Shown: positions 1-8,530 of the stretch, piece by piece | How the letters are laid out: every line of letters starts with the position of its first letter | Position numbering within the stretch: position 1 is the first letter of the stretch | Source: Lachnospiraceae bacterium | GTDB lineage: Bacteria > Bacillota > Clostridia > Lachnospirales > Lachnospiraceae | Reading direction: 5' to 3' | NCBI GenBank assembly: GCA_014804675.1 | Contig: JAAUZH010000042.1 | Coordinates: forward strand, 1-57,942 | Length of the DNA: 57,942 nucleotides | Notes under the pieces: model-generated | Told to the model about the DNA's origin: nothing | The model's database searches: none | The model's input: the letters and a program-made list of their open reading frames with translations, nothing else | Translations under genes and position numbers: made by a program

Positions 1-118
1 AGATATGGCAACAGAAATGGTTGCTTATGCAAATAACAACATTCTGGCACAGGCAGGTCAGGCAATGTTGGCACAGTCTAATCAGGCTAATCAGGGTGTA
101 TTATCCTTACTTCAGTAA
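1..118 (+). CDS. Flagellin, C-terminal end (partial, 5' end outside window)
   Basis: The open frame enters from the left edge (first full codon at base 2) and stops at TAA 116-118. The visible residues include ILAQAGQAMLAQSNQANQG and end in VLSLLQ, the classic C-terminal D0 helix of clostridial flagellins, which packs in the filament core and is recognised for export. Only 38 residues are visible, so the variable and glycosylated domains cannot be judged. A perfect hairpin terminator follows 22 bases downstream. The flagellin explains why the next genes are glycosyltransferases: they are probably dedicated to modifying it. Confidence 0.9.
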   Translation, partial: DMATEMVAYANNNILAQAGQAMLAQSNQANQGVLSLLQ

Positions 119-140
119 TTTGTTGTACAAAATTATCATA

Positions 141-170
141 GGGCTGACATATGTCAGCCCTATTTTGTTT
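141..170 (+). terminator. Rho-independent terminator of the flagellin gene
   Basis: A perfect 10-bp inverted repeat (GGGCTGACAT / ATGTCAGCCC, 141-160) has almost no loop and is followed by TATTTTGTTT. The next gene has its own AGGAGA ribosome site just after it. Glycosyltransferase transcription could therefore be partial read-through from the strong flagellin promoter. Confidence 0.85.
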
Positions 171-181
171 AGGAGACTTTC

Positions 182-1354
182 ATGGGTAAAACTATTTTAT
201 TTTGTGATCATTACGCACCGGGGCTGAAGGCTGCGTGGGAAAAGCAGGGATTTTCAGTATTTGAAGTCATAAAGGGAACCGATACCATGAAGCTGGAAGA
301 AATCCTTTCCTGTTTTCGTGATTATCGCCAGAAACAGAATGTAGCATTTGTATTTTCCTGGGATTTTGCACCTGATATTGCAGAAGCCTGTCATGAAATC
401 GGGATTTGTTATATTAGTTGGGTTGTGGATTGTCCTCATGTTGCCCTTTGGGCAAAATCTGCAAGGTATCCTGAAAATCGTATTTTTGTATTTGATTATA
501 AGCTGTATGAAATGTTGGAGCAAAGAGGGCTTGGGCATATCTGGTATCTTCCTCTTTCTGCTGATGTGGATAGCTTTGAACAGTGCATTCAAATGGCTGG
601 TGAGAAAGAAAGAAAAGAATATAGTTCGGAAGTTTCCTTTGTGGGAAATCTTTATAACGATTCTGCTCATAGTTTGTATGACAGAATAGCCTATCTGCCG
701 CCATATTTGAAAGGATATTTCGATTCCTTAATCATGATTCAAAGAAAAATATGGGGAATGAATTTATTTGAAGAAGCAATCAACAATCAGGCATGGGACA
801 TGCTAAGGCAGCATGTGAAATGGGATTTGGGAGATAAGTATGAGGATGTTTATGAATTATCAATGATCAATATGCTTTGTCAAAAGGTGGCACAATTGGA
901 TAGGCAAGAAGTCTGCAATTATTTGGCGGCACATTTTGATTTTGCTCTGTACACTGGAGGAGATACAAATTTTAATCCGGCATTGAGGAATAGGGGGAAG
1001 GTTGATTATTTGTCCCAGATGCCTTTGGTGTTCCATTATAGTAAGATAAATATCAATATTACTTTGCGTTCTATTACATCAGGTATTCCATTGCGTGTAA
1101 TGGACGTACTGGCATGTGAGGGATTCTTACTGACAAATTATCAAAGTGAAATAGCAGAATACTTTGAAGATGGCAGGGAACTGGTTATTTATGAAAACTT
1201 TGAAGATATGTATGAAAAAATAGCATATTACCTTCAGCATGAAGAAGAACGGAAACAAATTGCCCATGCGGGATATGAAAAGGTAAAGGAACAATTTCAT
1301 TATACAAGAGGAATCGAAAAAATCGTGCAGGCATTGGATATGGAGATTATGTAA
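182..1354 (+). CDS. CgeB/DUF3880-type glycosyltransferase, paralogue 1
   Basis: This 390-residue cytoplasmic protein has an N-terminal half like DUF3880 (FSWDFAPDIAEACHEIGICY, then a segment ending FVFDYKLYE) and a C-terminal GT-B half of the Glyco_trans_1_2 type. The C-terminal half carries the conserved block KININITLRSITSGIPLRVMD (about residues 285-305), followed by EGFLLTNYQSE, where the sugar nucleotide is expected to bind. The start has AGGAGA 171-176 six bases upstream. It is the first of five related proteins next to flagellin; 3022-4179 is its closest relative by eye. The probable role is sugar transfer to flagellin or to a flagellin glycan. Donor and acceptor cannot be read from sequence. 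Confidence 0.85.
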   Translation: MGKTILFCDHYAPGLKAAWEKQGFSVFEVIKGTDTMKLEEILSCFRDYRQKQNVAFVFSWDFAPDIAEACHEIGICYISWVVDCPHVALWAKSARYPENRIFVFDYKLYEMLEQRGLGHIWYLPLSADVDSFEQCIQMAGEKERKEYSSEVSFVGNLYNDSAHSLYDRIAYLPPYLKGYFDSLIMIQRKIWGMNLFEEAINNQAWDMLRQHVKWDLGDKYEDVYELSMINMLCQKVAQLDRQEVCNYLAAHFDFALYTGGDTNFNPALRNRGKVDYLSQMPLVFHYSKININITLRSITSGIPLRVMDVLACEGFLLTNYQSEIAEYFEDGRELVIYENFEDMYEKIAYYLQHEEERKQIAHAGYEKVKEQFHYTRGIEKIVQALDMEIM

Positions 1355-1849
1355 ATGAAAAAGGCAATGATTGTATGGGATAAGACGAAACAAAGAGAAT
1401 ATGAAAATATTCTTCATATGCTGACGGAGATTTTTAAGGAAAAGGACTTTCAAGTAAAAACTATAATGTTTGGAGAACAAGGCAGGCCGGATCATGTATA
1501 TTTTGCAGAAATGCAGGAATATGATGGAGATTATATATGCAGCCTGGATATGGCAGGATTTCAGATGAATACATTGTTAGAATGTACCGGCTACAATCTT
1601 CTTTATGCCAAGCAGATGCATATTGTGATTGATGAACAATGCTTTGTGAAATATGCGGAAGGAAAATTTGCTATCAGTTTATATTTTTTTCTGCCAGGCA
1701 GTGTAGGGAAATGGCAGAAACGATATCCACATATATCCAATATAGTTGCATATGAGAAAATGAATCCAAAGGATGCAAATAAGGAAGTCTTGCAAAATAT
1801 GGTAGATTATTTTCTATGTGAAATCGAAAAAAAGTGGGAGGATAAATGA
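1355..1849 (+). CDS. Small protein of unknown function in the glycosyltransferase operon
   Basis: This 164-residue protein starts directly after the previous stop codon and overlaps the next start by four bases (ATGA), so it is almost certainly cotranscribed and translationally coupled. I see no signal peptide or membrane segment. The predicted alternation of strands and helices, with a central YDGDYICSLDMAG segment and LYAKQMHIVID, resembles the N-terminal Rossmann half of the neighbouring CgeB-like glycosyltransferases (compare their segment ahead of KYISW-x-x-D-SP). It may be a stand-alone half-domain acting as an accessory subunit. That is inference; no family motif is recognisable. Confidence 0.7.
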   Translation: MKKAMIVWDKTKQREYENILHMLTEIFKEKDFQVKTIMFGEQGRPDHVYFAEMQEYDGDYICSLDMAGFQMNTLLECTGYNLLYAKQMHIVIDEQCFVKYAEGKFAISLYFFLPGSVGKWQKRYPHISNIVAYEKMNPKDANKEVLQNMVDYFLCEIEKKWEDK

Positions 1850-3006
1850 TGAAGCTCCTGATTTATCAATGGAATTCCTATTTGCAGCATGATGTCTATG
1901 AAATATGTAAAGAAAGCAGTATAAGCTTTGAAGTGTTTTCCTGGACATTCCAATCCAAAAACGAAGATGAAAAGTTTGAGCAATGGTTTGAGGAACACAT
2001 GGACTGCAGGGCATTTGATGCTTTATTAAGTGTGAATTATTGGCCATTATTAGCACAAGTATGTTACAGGCATAGGATAAAATATATTGCATGGTGCTAT
2101 GATTGTCCGTTAAATGTAGAAAAGATAGAGGAAACATTAGGACATCCCACCAACCATGTATTCTTTTTTGATAGAATGCAATTTCAAAAATACAGGCAGG
2201 AGGGCTTTGAGACGGTTTGTCATCTGCCTATGGGAGTAAACAGTACAAGACTAAGGAATCTTCAAATTTCAAAGGAAGAATACGAAAGATATGAATCACA
2301 AGTTTCATTTGTTGGGAAGCTATACAATTCCAGGCTGCAGGAAATACTTGCGCCAATGAATGACTATACAAGAGGATATTTAAAGGCGGTTATGGATCTG
2401 CAGTCGCAGATATATGGATATTATTTTTTTGATGAGGTGATATCGGAAGAGCTTATCCAGAATATTAACTGCCAGTATTTGGAGAAAGAGCCTGATACAA
2501 AATTTCAACTTAGCAGGGAAGCGCTGACCTTTGCCATGGCTAGTGAAATCACAAGGCAGGATAGGATTATATTGCTGAATTTATGTGGCAGAAGATATCA
2601 TACAAAGTTTTATTCTTATGAGGACAGTGAATTGATTAAAAATGTAGAAAAATGTAAAGCATTAGATTATATATGGGAAATGCCCAAAATGTTCTTTTGT
2701 TCTAAAATTAATTTAAATCCATCATTAAGGATAATACAAAGCGGTATTCCTCTAAGAGCATTGGATATTATGGGAGCAGGTGGATTCTTATTGTCCAATT
2801 ATCAGGAAGAATTGGTGGAATTATATGAGAATGAAAAAGAAATGGTAGTATATGAAAGTATTGAGGATGCCGTGGAAAAAGTGGATTTCTACTTAAGGAA
2901 TGAGGATATTCGCATTAAAATTGCAGAGAACGGAAGAAAGAAAACATTGGAGCAGCATAGCCTGCAGCAGTGCATGAAAACTATTTTTGAGATAGCTGGA
3001 CTCTAG
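1846..3006 (+). CDS. CgeB/DUF3880-type glycosyltransferase, paralogue 2
   Basis: This 386-residue protein has the same two-domain plan as its neighbours. The N-terminal part holds IKYIAWCYDCPLNVEKIEE and NHVFFFDRMQFQKY. The middle has QVSFVGKLYNSRL, and the C-terminal GT-B part has KINLNPSLRIIQSGIPLRAL followed by GAGGFLLSNYQEELVELY. It overlaps the preceding gene by ATGA and is followed after 15 bases by a third copy. By eye it is closest to the opposite-strand copy at 4197-5351 (shared NLNPxLRxIQSGIPLRALDI), which suggests duplication followed by inversion. Likely flagellin or glycan glycosyl transfer in the cytoplasm; specificity unknown. Confidence 0.85.
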   Translation: MMKLLIYQWNSYLQHDVYEICKESSISFEVFSWTFQSKNEDEKFEQWFEEHMDCRAFDALLSVNYWPLLAQVCYRHRIKYIAWCYDCPLNVEKIEETLGHPTNHVFFFDRMQFQKYRQEGFETVCHLPMGVNSTRLRNLQISKEEYERYESQVSFVGKLYNSRLQEILAPMNDYTRGYLKAVMDLQSQIYGYYFFDEVISEELIQNINCQYLEKEPDTKFQLSREALTFAMASEITRQDRIILLNLCGRRYHTKFYSYEDSELIKNVEKCKALDYIWEMPKMFFCSKINLNPSLRIIQSGIPLRALDIMGAGGFLLSNYQEELVELYENEKEMVVYESIEDAVEKVDFYLRNEDIRIKIAENGRKKTLEQHSLQQCMKTIFEIAGL

Positions 3007-3021
3007 GATGAGGTTACATTT

Positions 3022-4179
3022 ATGAAGATTTTATTATACTATTGGAAGGCATACAGTAATTTCTTTTTACAGATACAATTGGAGAAATTGGGCTATATGG
3101 TTATCCCATGGAAGGATGACGGACTTATCCGGGATGAGGAAGAAGCTCTGGAACGTTTAAGTGAAGAGTTGAAAAAAGGTTATCAGGCAGTTTTTTCTTA
3201 TAATTATTTTAAGACGATTGCTATTGCCTGCAGCAGACAGAATACATCATATATATCGTGGATGCAGGATTCTCCCTTATTATCCCTGTATGATAATAGT
3301 GCTTATCTGGAAACAAATTATTTCTTTTGCTTTGATTATGAGCAATATGAAGCCATGAAAGCAAGGGCAGTTACCCATGCATATTATTTCCCTTTGGCTA
3401 CGGATGTGAAAGCATTATCTGAGGCAGCAGATTGTTTATCGGAAAAAGAAGAATATTTAGCAGATGTGAGTTTTGTAGGTTCCCTTTACTCAGAAAGGAA
3501 TATGTTTTCCGCTCTTGACAGTCTTCCGGATTTTCTCAAAGGATATATAGAGGGAATCTGTCAGGCACAGCTTAGGGTTCCCGGAATACGTTTTTCGGAA
3601 GCAAAAATATCTGAAAATATTATGGATACATTAAAAAAGATATTGGTGTTCCAGGGCATGGAGGAAACCAGGCTGACCTATGAGATATTAGTGGAGAATT
3701 TAATTGATCGGAATGTAACGGCTATGGAAAGAAATCAAATGATACAGATACTCTCTAAACAATTTGATTTCAAATTATATACGGGAACAGATACTTCTTG
3801 CTACCCACAGGTAAAAAATTGCGGAACAGTGGATTATTATAAAGAAATGCCCAAGGTGTTCCGCCAAACGAAAATCAATATTAATATTTCCCTGCGTTCC
3901 ATTCGTTCAGGAATCCCCTTAAGGGTATTGGATATTATAGCATCAGGCGGATTTGTACTTACGAATTATCAGGCGGATTTATATCGCTATTTTGAAGAAG
4001 GAAAAAGCATAGTAACGTTTTATAATCTGGATGATATGATAGAAAAAATACATTACTATTTGGAGCATGATAAAGAGCGGAAAAGTATTATGGAAGAGGG
4101 CAGGAAAATTATATGTCAGGAATTTGATTTTCCCATATTGCTTCCACAAATATTGGAATTGACAGGAATCAATTTATAG
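3022..4179 (+). CDS. CgeB/DUF3880-type glycosyltransferase, paralogue 3
   Basis: This 385-residue protein carries YISWMQDSPLLSLYD in the N-terminal domain and VSFVGSLYSERN in the middle. The C-terminal donor-binding region has KININISLRSIRSGIPLRVL and ASGGFVLTNYQADLYRYFEEG. These blocks are nearly identical to those of the first copy at 182-1354, including the LYTGTDT / LYTGGDT motif, so the two are close paralogues. It is the last gene of the plus-strand run; a hairpin lies directly after its stop. Likely cytoplasmic transfer of a sugar onto flagellin or its glycan; substrate unknown. Confidence 0.85.
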   Translation: MKILLYYWKAYSNFFLQIQLEKLGYMVIPWKDDGLIRDEEEALERLSEELKKGYQAVFSYNYFKTIAIACSRQNTSYISWMQDSPLLSLYDNSAYLETNYFFCFDYEQYEAMKARAVTHAYYFPLATDVKALSEAADCLSEKEEYLADVSFVGSLYSERNMFSALDSLPDFLKGYIEGICQAQLRVPGIRFSEAKISENIMDTLKKILVFQGMEETRLTYEILVENLIDRNVTAMERNQMIQILSKQFDFKLYTGTDTSCYPQVKNCGTVDYYKEMPKVFRQTKININISLRSIRSGIPLRVLDIIASGGFVLTNYQADLYRYFEEGKSIVTFYNLDDMIEKIHYYLEHDKERKSIMEEGRKIICQEFDFPILLPQILELTGINL

Positions 4180-4183
4180 GCTC

Positions 4184-4217
4184 CAAAAGGCTGATGCTAT
4201 AAGACGCCAGCCTTTTG
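4184..4217. terminator. Bidirectional hairpin between convergent glycosyltransferase genes
   Basis: A perfect 10-bp stem (CAAAAGGCTG 4184-4193, CAGCCTTTTG 4208-4217) with a 14-nt loop covers the stop codon of the minus-strand gene. Each 3' arm ends in CTTTTG and so supplies a short T run. It lies between convergent genes and probably serves both. Confidence 0.6.
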
Positions 4218-5351
4218 AAAAATAGCAGCAATTTTAGGGGGATAAGAAAATTCAGAAACAACTTTTTCATATCCGTTTCTGGCAATTTCTTCCCGTTTTT
4301 CATCGTGTTTTAGGTAATAGTCAGCTTTGTACAATGCATCTTCTATACCCTCATAAAGAATGACATCTTCGCCGTCAGTAAAATATTCGGCAAGTTCTGG
4401 CTGCCAGTTGCTGAGCAGTGCGCCGCCACATCCTAGAATATCCAGTGCTCTTAGGGGGATGCCGGACTGAATGCTTTTTAAGGTTGGGTTTAAATTTAAT
4501 TTACTGCACCGGAAGATTTTGGGCATTTCGGTAAAATAATGGGCAGTGCCGTTATAGATAAGGTGATTTAACGATTCGGACTTGCTGTTAGAATAGTAAG
4601 TTACCTGATGAGCTCGTCCTAACATATTCAAAAGTATAAGCCGCTCTGTTCGTGTCACCTGTTTATTGATATTTCGAATCAGTTCCTCTTTGTTATTCGT
4701 ATCGAACTTGATTTGAAAGCGGGAGAAATATTCATCCATCTGAGTGCTGAAATCATCAGTTATCATCTCCTCAATGAAATTGTAGCCATAAACTCTGAGC
4801 TGGGCTTCTACAAGAGCATTGATGTAACCTTTCGTATACTCATTTTGTGCAGAAAGGAATTGGGGCAGAAAGGAATCGTATAACTGACCTATAAAAGAGA
4901 TTTCTGAACCATAGCGTTTTTTATCTGCCTGGGAAATAATAAGTTTTCTAATGCGCTCTGTATTGACTGCAAGCGGCATATGATAGGCATGTTCTACCCC
5001 TGATTTACACAGATGTTCGGTATCCAGTCGGTCAAAAAGGAATATGTAGTTGGTAGGGTATTGATAATATTCCATTCGGGTTGTATTGATGGGGCTGTCA
5101 TAAATCCAGGAAATATACTTTTTGTGAAATTTATGACACAATTTTGCAACCATAGGATGGAAATTAGTGCTCATGACAAAGTCGTATTGATGTTCTGTAA
5201 GTTCCATGGAGAATTTTCTTTCAAAAAAGTCATCTTCATAAATATTACGGAACTTATACATAAGATTTTTACAGTGACATCCCTGTCTCTCCAGACAATA
5301 GATTAAATCTCCCTGGGTATAGGAGCCCATATCGTATAATAAAATATTCAT
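4197..5351 (-). CDS. CgeB/DUF3880-type glycosyltransferase, paralogue 4
   Basis: This 384-residue protein is encoded on the opposite strand to the first three copies. It has KYISWIYDSPINTTRMEYY, NYIFLFDRLDTEHL and EISFIGQLYDSFL. The donor-site block is KLNLNPTLKSIQSGIPLRAL followed by GCGGALLSNWQPELAEYF. It most resembles the 1846-3006 copy. Its ATG is preceded by a purine-rich GGAAAGGA and by a very good sigma-A promoter, so it is transcribed independently of the others. Family knowledge gives a GT-B glycosyltransferase; a flagellin-related role is inferred from location. Confidence 0.85.
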   Translation of the reverse strand: MNILLYDMGSYTQGDLIYCLERQGCHCKNLMYKFRNIYEDDFFERKFSMELTEHQYDFVMSTNFHPMVAKLCHKFHKKYISWIYDSPINTTRMEYYQYPTNYIFLFDRLDTEHLCKSGVEHAYHMPLAVNTERIRKLIISQADKKRYGSEISFIGQLYDSFLPQFLSAQNEYTKGYINALVEAQLRVYGYNFIEEMITDDFSTQMDEYFSRFQIKFDTNNKEELIRNINKQVTRTERLILLNMLGRAHQVTYYSNSKSESLNHLIYNGTAHYFTEMPKIFRCSKLNLNPTLKSIQSGIPLRALDILGCGGALLSNWQPELAEYFTDGEDVILYEGIEDALYKADYYLKHDEKREEIARNGYEKVVSEFSYPPKIAAIFQKAGVL

Positions 5352-5381
5352 GTTATATCCTTTCCTGTATAAATTAGAAAT

Positions 5382-5410
5382 ATTATAGCATGAGGTCTGA
5401 AACGTGACAA
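5382..5410 (-). promoter_or_regulatory. Sigma-A promoter for the minus-strand CgeB-like glycosyltransferase
   Basis: Read on the minus strand, TTGTCA (5410-5405) is separated by exactly 17 bases from TATAAT (5387-5382). The predicted start lies about 25 bases upstream of the ATG at 5351. Confidence 0.75.
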
Positions 5411-5434
5411 TAAAGAAAAATGAATGAAGGGTAA

Positions 5435-6277
5435 ATGGAAGTGAATAGTATGGAAATGGAAAAAGTTAGTGTAGTAATTCCGACTTATAACAGAAGTACA
5501 CTTATAGAAAGGTCCATAAATAGTGTTCTTCAGCAGACGTATGAAAATTTGGAGATTATTGTAGTGGATGATGGTTCGACAGATGATACGGAAGCGGTAG
5601 TGAATTCTATTAGTGACAGCAGGATACGTTACATAAAGCTGCCTGTTAATAGTGGGGCTGCCAATGCAAGAAATGTTGGAGTGGATTATGCTACAGGCTC
5701 ACTTATTGCATTTCAGGACAGTGATGATTATTGGAGACCGCAAAAATTGGAAAAGCAGATGGCGTATTGGAGGGAGCATCCTGAATTTCAGATGATTTAT
5801 TGCCAATATAATTATTTTAGGCAAAATCGTGCCCCGGTTAAAGTACCTGATGATGAGTTAGGGGGAGCACGGGAGGGAGAAATATTTGAATATCTATTGG
5901 TTCAAAATGTCATAGGAACACCGACGATGTTGATAAATAGAGAATGCTTTTTTGCATGTGGTGGATTTGATGTGACTTTTGACAGCATAGAAGATTGGGA
6001 GTTTGTAATTCGTTTTTCTAAAAAGTACCTAATTGGATATGTGAATGAAGTATTGGTGGATGCGTATTTTACGATGGGGAGCGTAAGTGCGGCTAGAAGT
6101 GCTTTTTATGAATGCAGGTGCAGGATAATTGGAACATATAAAGAGGAGCTTATGGCAGCGAAAATATTTGATCCGGTAGTAGAGGCATTGTTTTTGAAGG
6201 CTAAGAGAGCAGGCCTTTTAGATATAGTGAAGCGGATGCTGATATTGTATTTGCAGAAAAAAGACAAGGAGAATTAG
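5435..6277 (+). CDS. Family 2 glycosyltransferase
   Basis: This 280-residue GT-A enzyme starts with VSVVIPTYNRSTLIERSINS and continues with IIVVDDGSTDDTEAVV (nucleotide-binding aspartates). It then has the ANARNVGVDYATG segment and the DXD-like FQDSDDYW (about residue 94-101), and IEDWEFVIRFS late in the catalytic domain. These are textbook GT2 motifs for an inverting, metal-dependent transferase using a nucleotide sugar. A second in-frame ATG lies 15 bases in, but GAAGGG just upstream favours the first. It precedes the Maf-like gene by only five bases, so the two are probably one operon. Donor and acceptor are unknown. Confidence 0.88.
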   Translation: MEVNSMEMEKVSVVIPTYNRSTLIERSINSVLQQTYENLEIIVVDDGSTDDTEAVVNSISDSRIRYIKLPVNSGAANARNVGVDYATGSLIAFQDSDDYWRPQKLEKQMAYWREHPEFQMIYCQYNYFRQNRAPVKVPDDELGGAREGEIFEYLLVQNVIGTPTMLINRECFFACGGFDVTFDSIEDWEFVIRFSKKYLIGYVNEVLVDAYFTMGSVSAARSAFYECRCRIIGTYKEELMAAKIFDPVVEALFLKAKRAGLLDIVKRMLILYLQKKDKEN

Positions 6278-6282
6278 GTGAA

Positions 6283-7803
6283 ATGGCAGAAGATTTTTTA
6301 GAGACAATATATCAAGATGCAAAATTAATAAGTGAGATGCGCCAAATTGCTTGTTATGCGCAGGTTCATGATGAATACCATGTCCGAAGGAAATACATGG
6401 AACAAGTGCCGGAGCTAATCAGGGTTTGTAAGAGATATGTACAATCGGATAAAGCCGGAGGAGAAGAATTTTTTAGGTATCTTCAGGAAATTCATGATGT
6501 ATGTCATGATTTGATTCTGATGGGAGACATCATAGAGCATAAGCTGCTGCCGCTTTTGGAAAAGAGCATGGAGTACTATGGTAGGATTCAGACAGAGAAT
6601 GAAGAAGGAGACTTCTTGTTTCAAACTACGGCATCGGGCTTTTTAACGATAAAAGATTTAAAACATGATCTTTATATCCACAGTACGGTTGACCCCATGT
6701 GGGAGGCAGAAAAAGTGGCGGAATACATTTTTGATCCCCGCAAAAAAGAATATAGTATTTTGGGGTGTGGACTGGGATATTTGATATATCAGTTGTATGT
6801 GATTTCGAACGGTACTGTTCTTATCCGTGTTTTTGAAAAGGATGCCCGCATGGTAGAGTATGCTAGAAAATATGGAGTGCTGGATTGGGTGCCGGCCGAT
6901 CGTATAAAGATTACTGTGGATGCAGATCCGCTTCCATTTCTGGAAAGTGTAACGGAGGAGACAAAATGCCATGTGCTGGTACCGGAATTAGCGAGTGAGC
7001 CAGATGGTATACGGGAAATATTGATGGAATTTTATGTAAACTACAGCTCGGGCAGGAAATTAAAAAGATATTATGAGATTAACTATTGGAATAATTTACG
7101 GAGTGGATGTAAGATGGTATCTGAGTTTGATGCCGCAAATATGAAAAGGGAGATGGTCATTGTAGCAGCAGGCCCATCTTTGGATGACAACCTGGAATTT
7201 CTAAGAGAGAATTCCGGAAAGAAGACAATAATTGCAGTAGGAACTGTGTTTAAAAAGCTGCTGGAACAAAAAATTTATCCGGATATGGTAGTGATTGTTG
7301 ATCCCCAAGAGCAAACATATCAGCAGGTAGCGGGGCTGGAGGAACAAAAGGTACCCATGCTTCTGGGTATGACCGCCTATTGGAAAATTGCTGCAGCCTA
7401 TCAGGGAGAAAAGTATTTGATTCCGTCAAAATATCTGAAAGAATTGGATAATATAACGGAAGAGTACGAGGATGAATGGAATGATGGTGGTACAGTAACA
7501 TATTCAGCGCTGGAGGCAGCGGTTCGGTTTAAAGCAGAAAAGATTTTTTTTGTGGGAGCGGATTTATCCTACCCAGGAGGTATGACCCATGCAACAGGAA
7601 CCTTGCAGAGAACTCAAAAGCCCATAGAGAAACTGATACCGATTGAGGGGTGCGGAGGGACAACCGTATATTCGGATACTGTACTTATAAGCTATCTCCA
7701 TGCAATAGAAAACATGATAGAGCGTACACCTTGGATTTCCTATTATAATACATCACATATAGGAGCAAAAATTGCAGGGACTAAAACATTGGAGAGTGAT
7801 TAA
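6283..7803 (+). CDS. Maf-type flagellin glycosyltransferase (DUF115/MptE-like)
   Basis: This 506-residue protein has the MAF_flag10 (DUF115) signature in its central and C-terminal part. The visible blocks are MVIVAAGPSLDDNLEFL (about residue 290), KKTIIAVGTVFKKLLEQ, YPDMVVIVDPQEQTYQQ and IFFVGADLSYPGGMTHATG. In studied bacteria Maf proteins attach nonulosonic acids such as pseudaminic or legionaminic acid to flagellin Ser/Thr in the cytoplasm. The N-terminal 140 residues are helical and less conserved. The ribosome site AAGGAG is clear. Downstream the window also encodes a NeuB-like synthase, so a nonulosonate-like donor is plausible. No CMP-sugar synthetase is seen here, so the donor must be completed elsewhere or be different. 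Confidence 0.88.
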   Translation: MAEDFLETIYQDAKLISEMRQIACYAQVHDEYHVRRKYMEQVPELIRVCKRYVQSDKAGGEEFFRYLQEIHDVCHDLILMGDIIEHKLLPLLEKSMEYYGRIQTENEEGDFLFQTTASGFLTIKDLKHDLYIHSTVDPMWEAEKVAEYIFDPRKKEYSILGCGLGYLIYQLYVISNGTVLIRVFEKDARMVEYARKYGVLDWVPADRIKITVDADPLPFLESVTEETKCHVLVPELASEPDGIREILMEFYVNYSSGRKLKRYYEINYWNNLRSGCKMVSEFDAANMKREMVIVAAGPSLDDNLEFLRENSGKKTIIAVGTVFKKLLEQKIYPDMVVIVDPQEQTYQQVAGLEEQKVPMLLGMTAYWKIAAAYQGEKYLIPSKYLKELDNITEEYEDEWNDGGTVTYSALEAAVRFKAEKIFFVGADLSYPGGMTHATGTLQRTQKPIEKLIPIEGCGGTTVYSDTVLISYLHAIENMIERTPWISYYNTSHIGAKIAGTKTLESD

Positions 7804-7804
7804 C

Positions 7805-8530
7805 TTATGTCTCCTTTCTTATTTGGGAATAGGATTTACCCAAGTAAGGAGCATATTTCTCGACGAAGATTTTGCGGTAATCATGATAGTCCCATAAGGA
7901 TAGAAAAATTCCATCATCATGGAGAAACCAAGGCAGTTTTGGGGTAGGAACAACGATACGATAGCCATGGAGAAGAAAATTCATGCTTTGAAAGGCATCA
8001 TAAAAATGCCAGCCTTTTAACAGCTTTTCTTCCCAGGGTAAATCGTAGGAAGTCATCATGATACAGCCATCAATTAAGGCAACATCTGTGATTCCATCAG
8101 ATAGGGAATAGCGGTACTGCTTATAGTCAGCATTAGGATAGGCAGCATCAGGACTTCCGTACAAAGGAATAGAGCCAAGGGGATTGGAGTGCCACATCAT
8201 GCCATCTATGGACACAGTGGGATATCCTACCATGCCAATCATGCCGATTGAAGAATCGGATTGGAAGATGGACAATAAATCCCATAAAAAATAGCGGTTT
8301 AGAATAAACAGGTCCTGATGCATATAGATTTTATATTTGGCATCCGTAGATGACATGCCTTCGTTATAGCCGGAAGCCATGCTGGCAGCATCATGAATGG
8401 TCAATATATCTACTTCGTAATTGCCAGGAATAATTAGCTGGTTTAGATAGTGAAAGCATTCCTGAAGGTAAATATCATTATTGGTGCAGAGGATAAAGGC
8501 GAATTTGTGTTCATTTACAGTTTTACACAT
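7805..8530 (-). CDS. Glycosyltransferase-like protein (PF13712 type), cassette copy 1
   Basis: This 241-residue protein begins with KFAFILCTNNDIYLQECFHY and has YKIYMHQDLFILNRYFLW in the centre, the HQD being the DXD-equivalent metal/nucleotide site of this GT-A-like family. It then has VALIDGCIMMTSYD and finally LPWFLHDDG. It is about four-fifths identical by eye to 10661-11386, and both have the same helical partner gene upstream. Its start overlaps the end of that partner by eight bases, giving tight coupling. It converges on the Maf-like gene with one base between stops. Probable sugar transfer in the flagellar glycan pathway. Confidence 0.8.
   Translation of the reverse strand: MCKTVNEHKFAFILCTNNDIYLQECFHYLNQLIIPGNYEVDILTIHDAASMASGYNEGMSSTDAKYKIYMHQDLFILNRYFLWDLLSIFQSDSSIGMIGMVGYPTVSIDGMMWHSNPLGSIPLYGSPDAAYPNADYKQYRYSLSDGITDVALIDGCIMMTSYDLPWEEKLLKGWHFYDAFQSMNFLLHGYRIVVPTPKLPWFLHDDGIFLSLWDYHDYRKIFVEKYAPYLGKSYSQIRKET

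Noticed and set aside
254..704. Long antisense open frames within the first glycosyltransferase gene
   Set aside because: They lie opposite a clear family member and show no ribosome site or domain; shadows of coding sequence.
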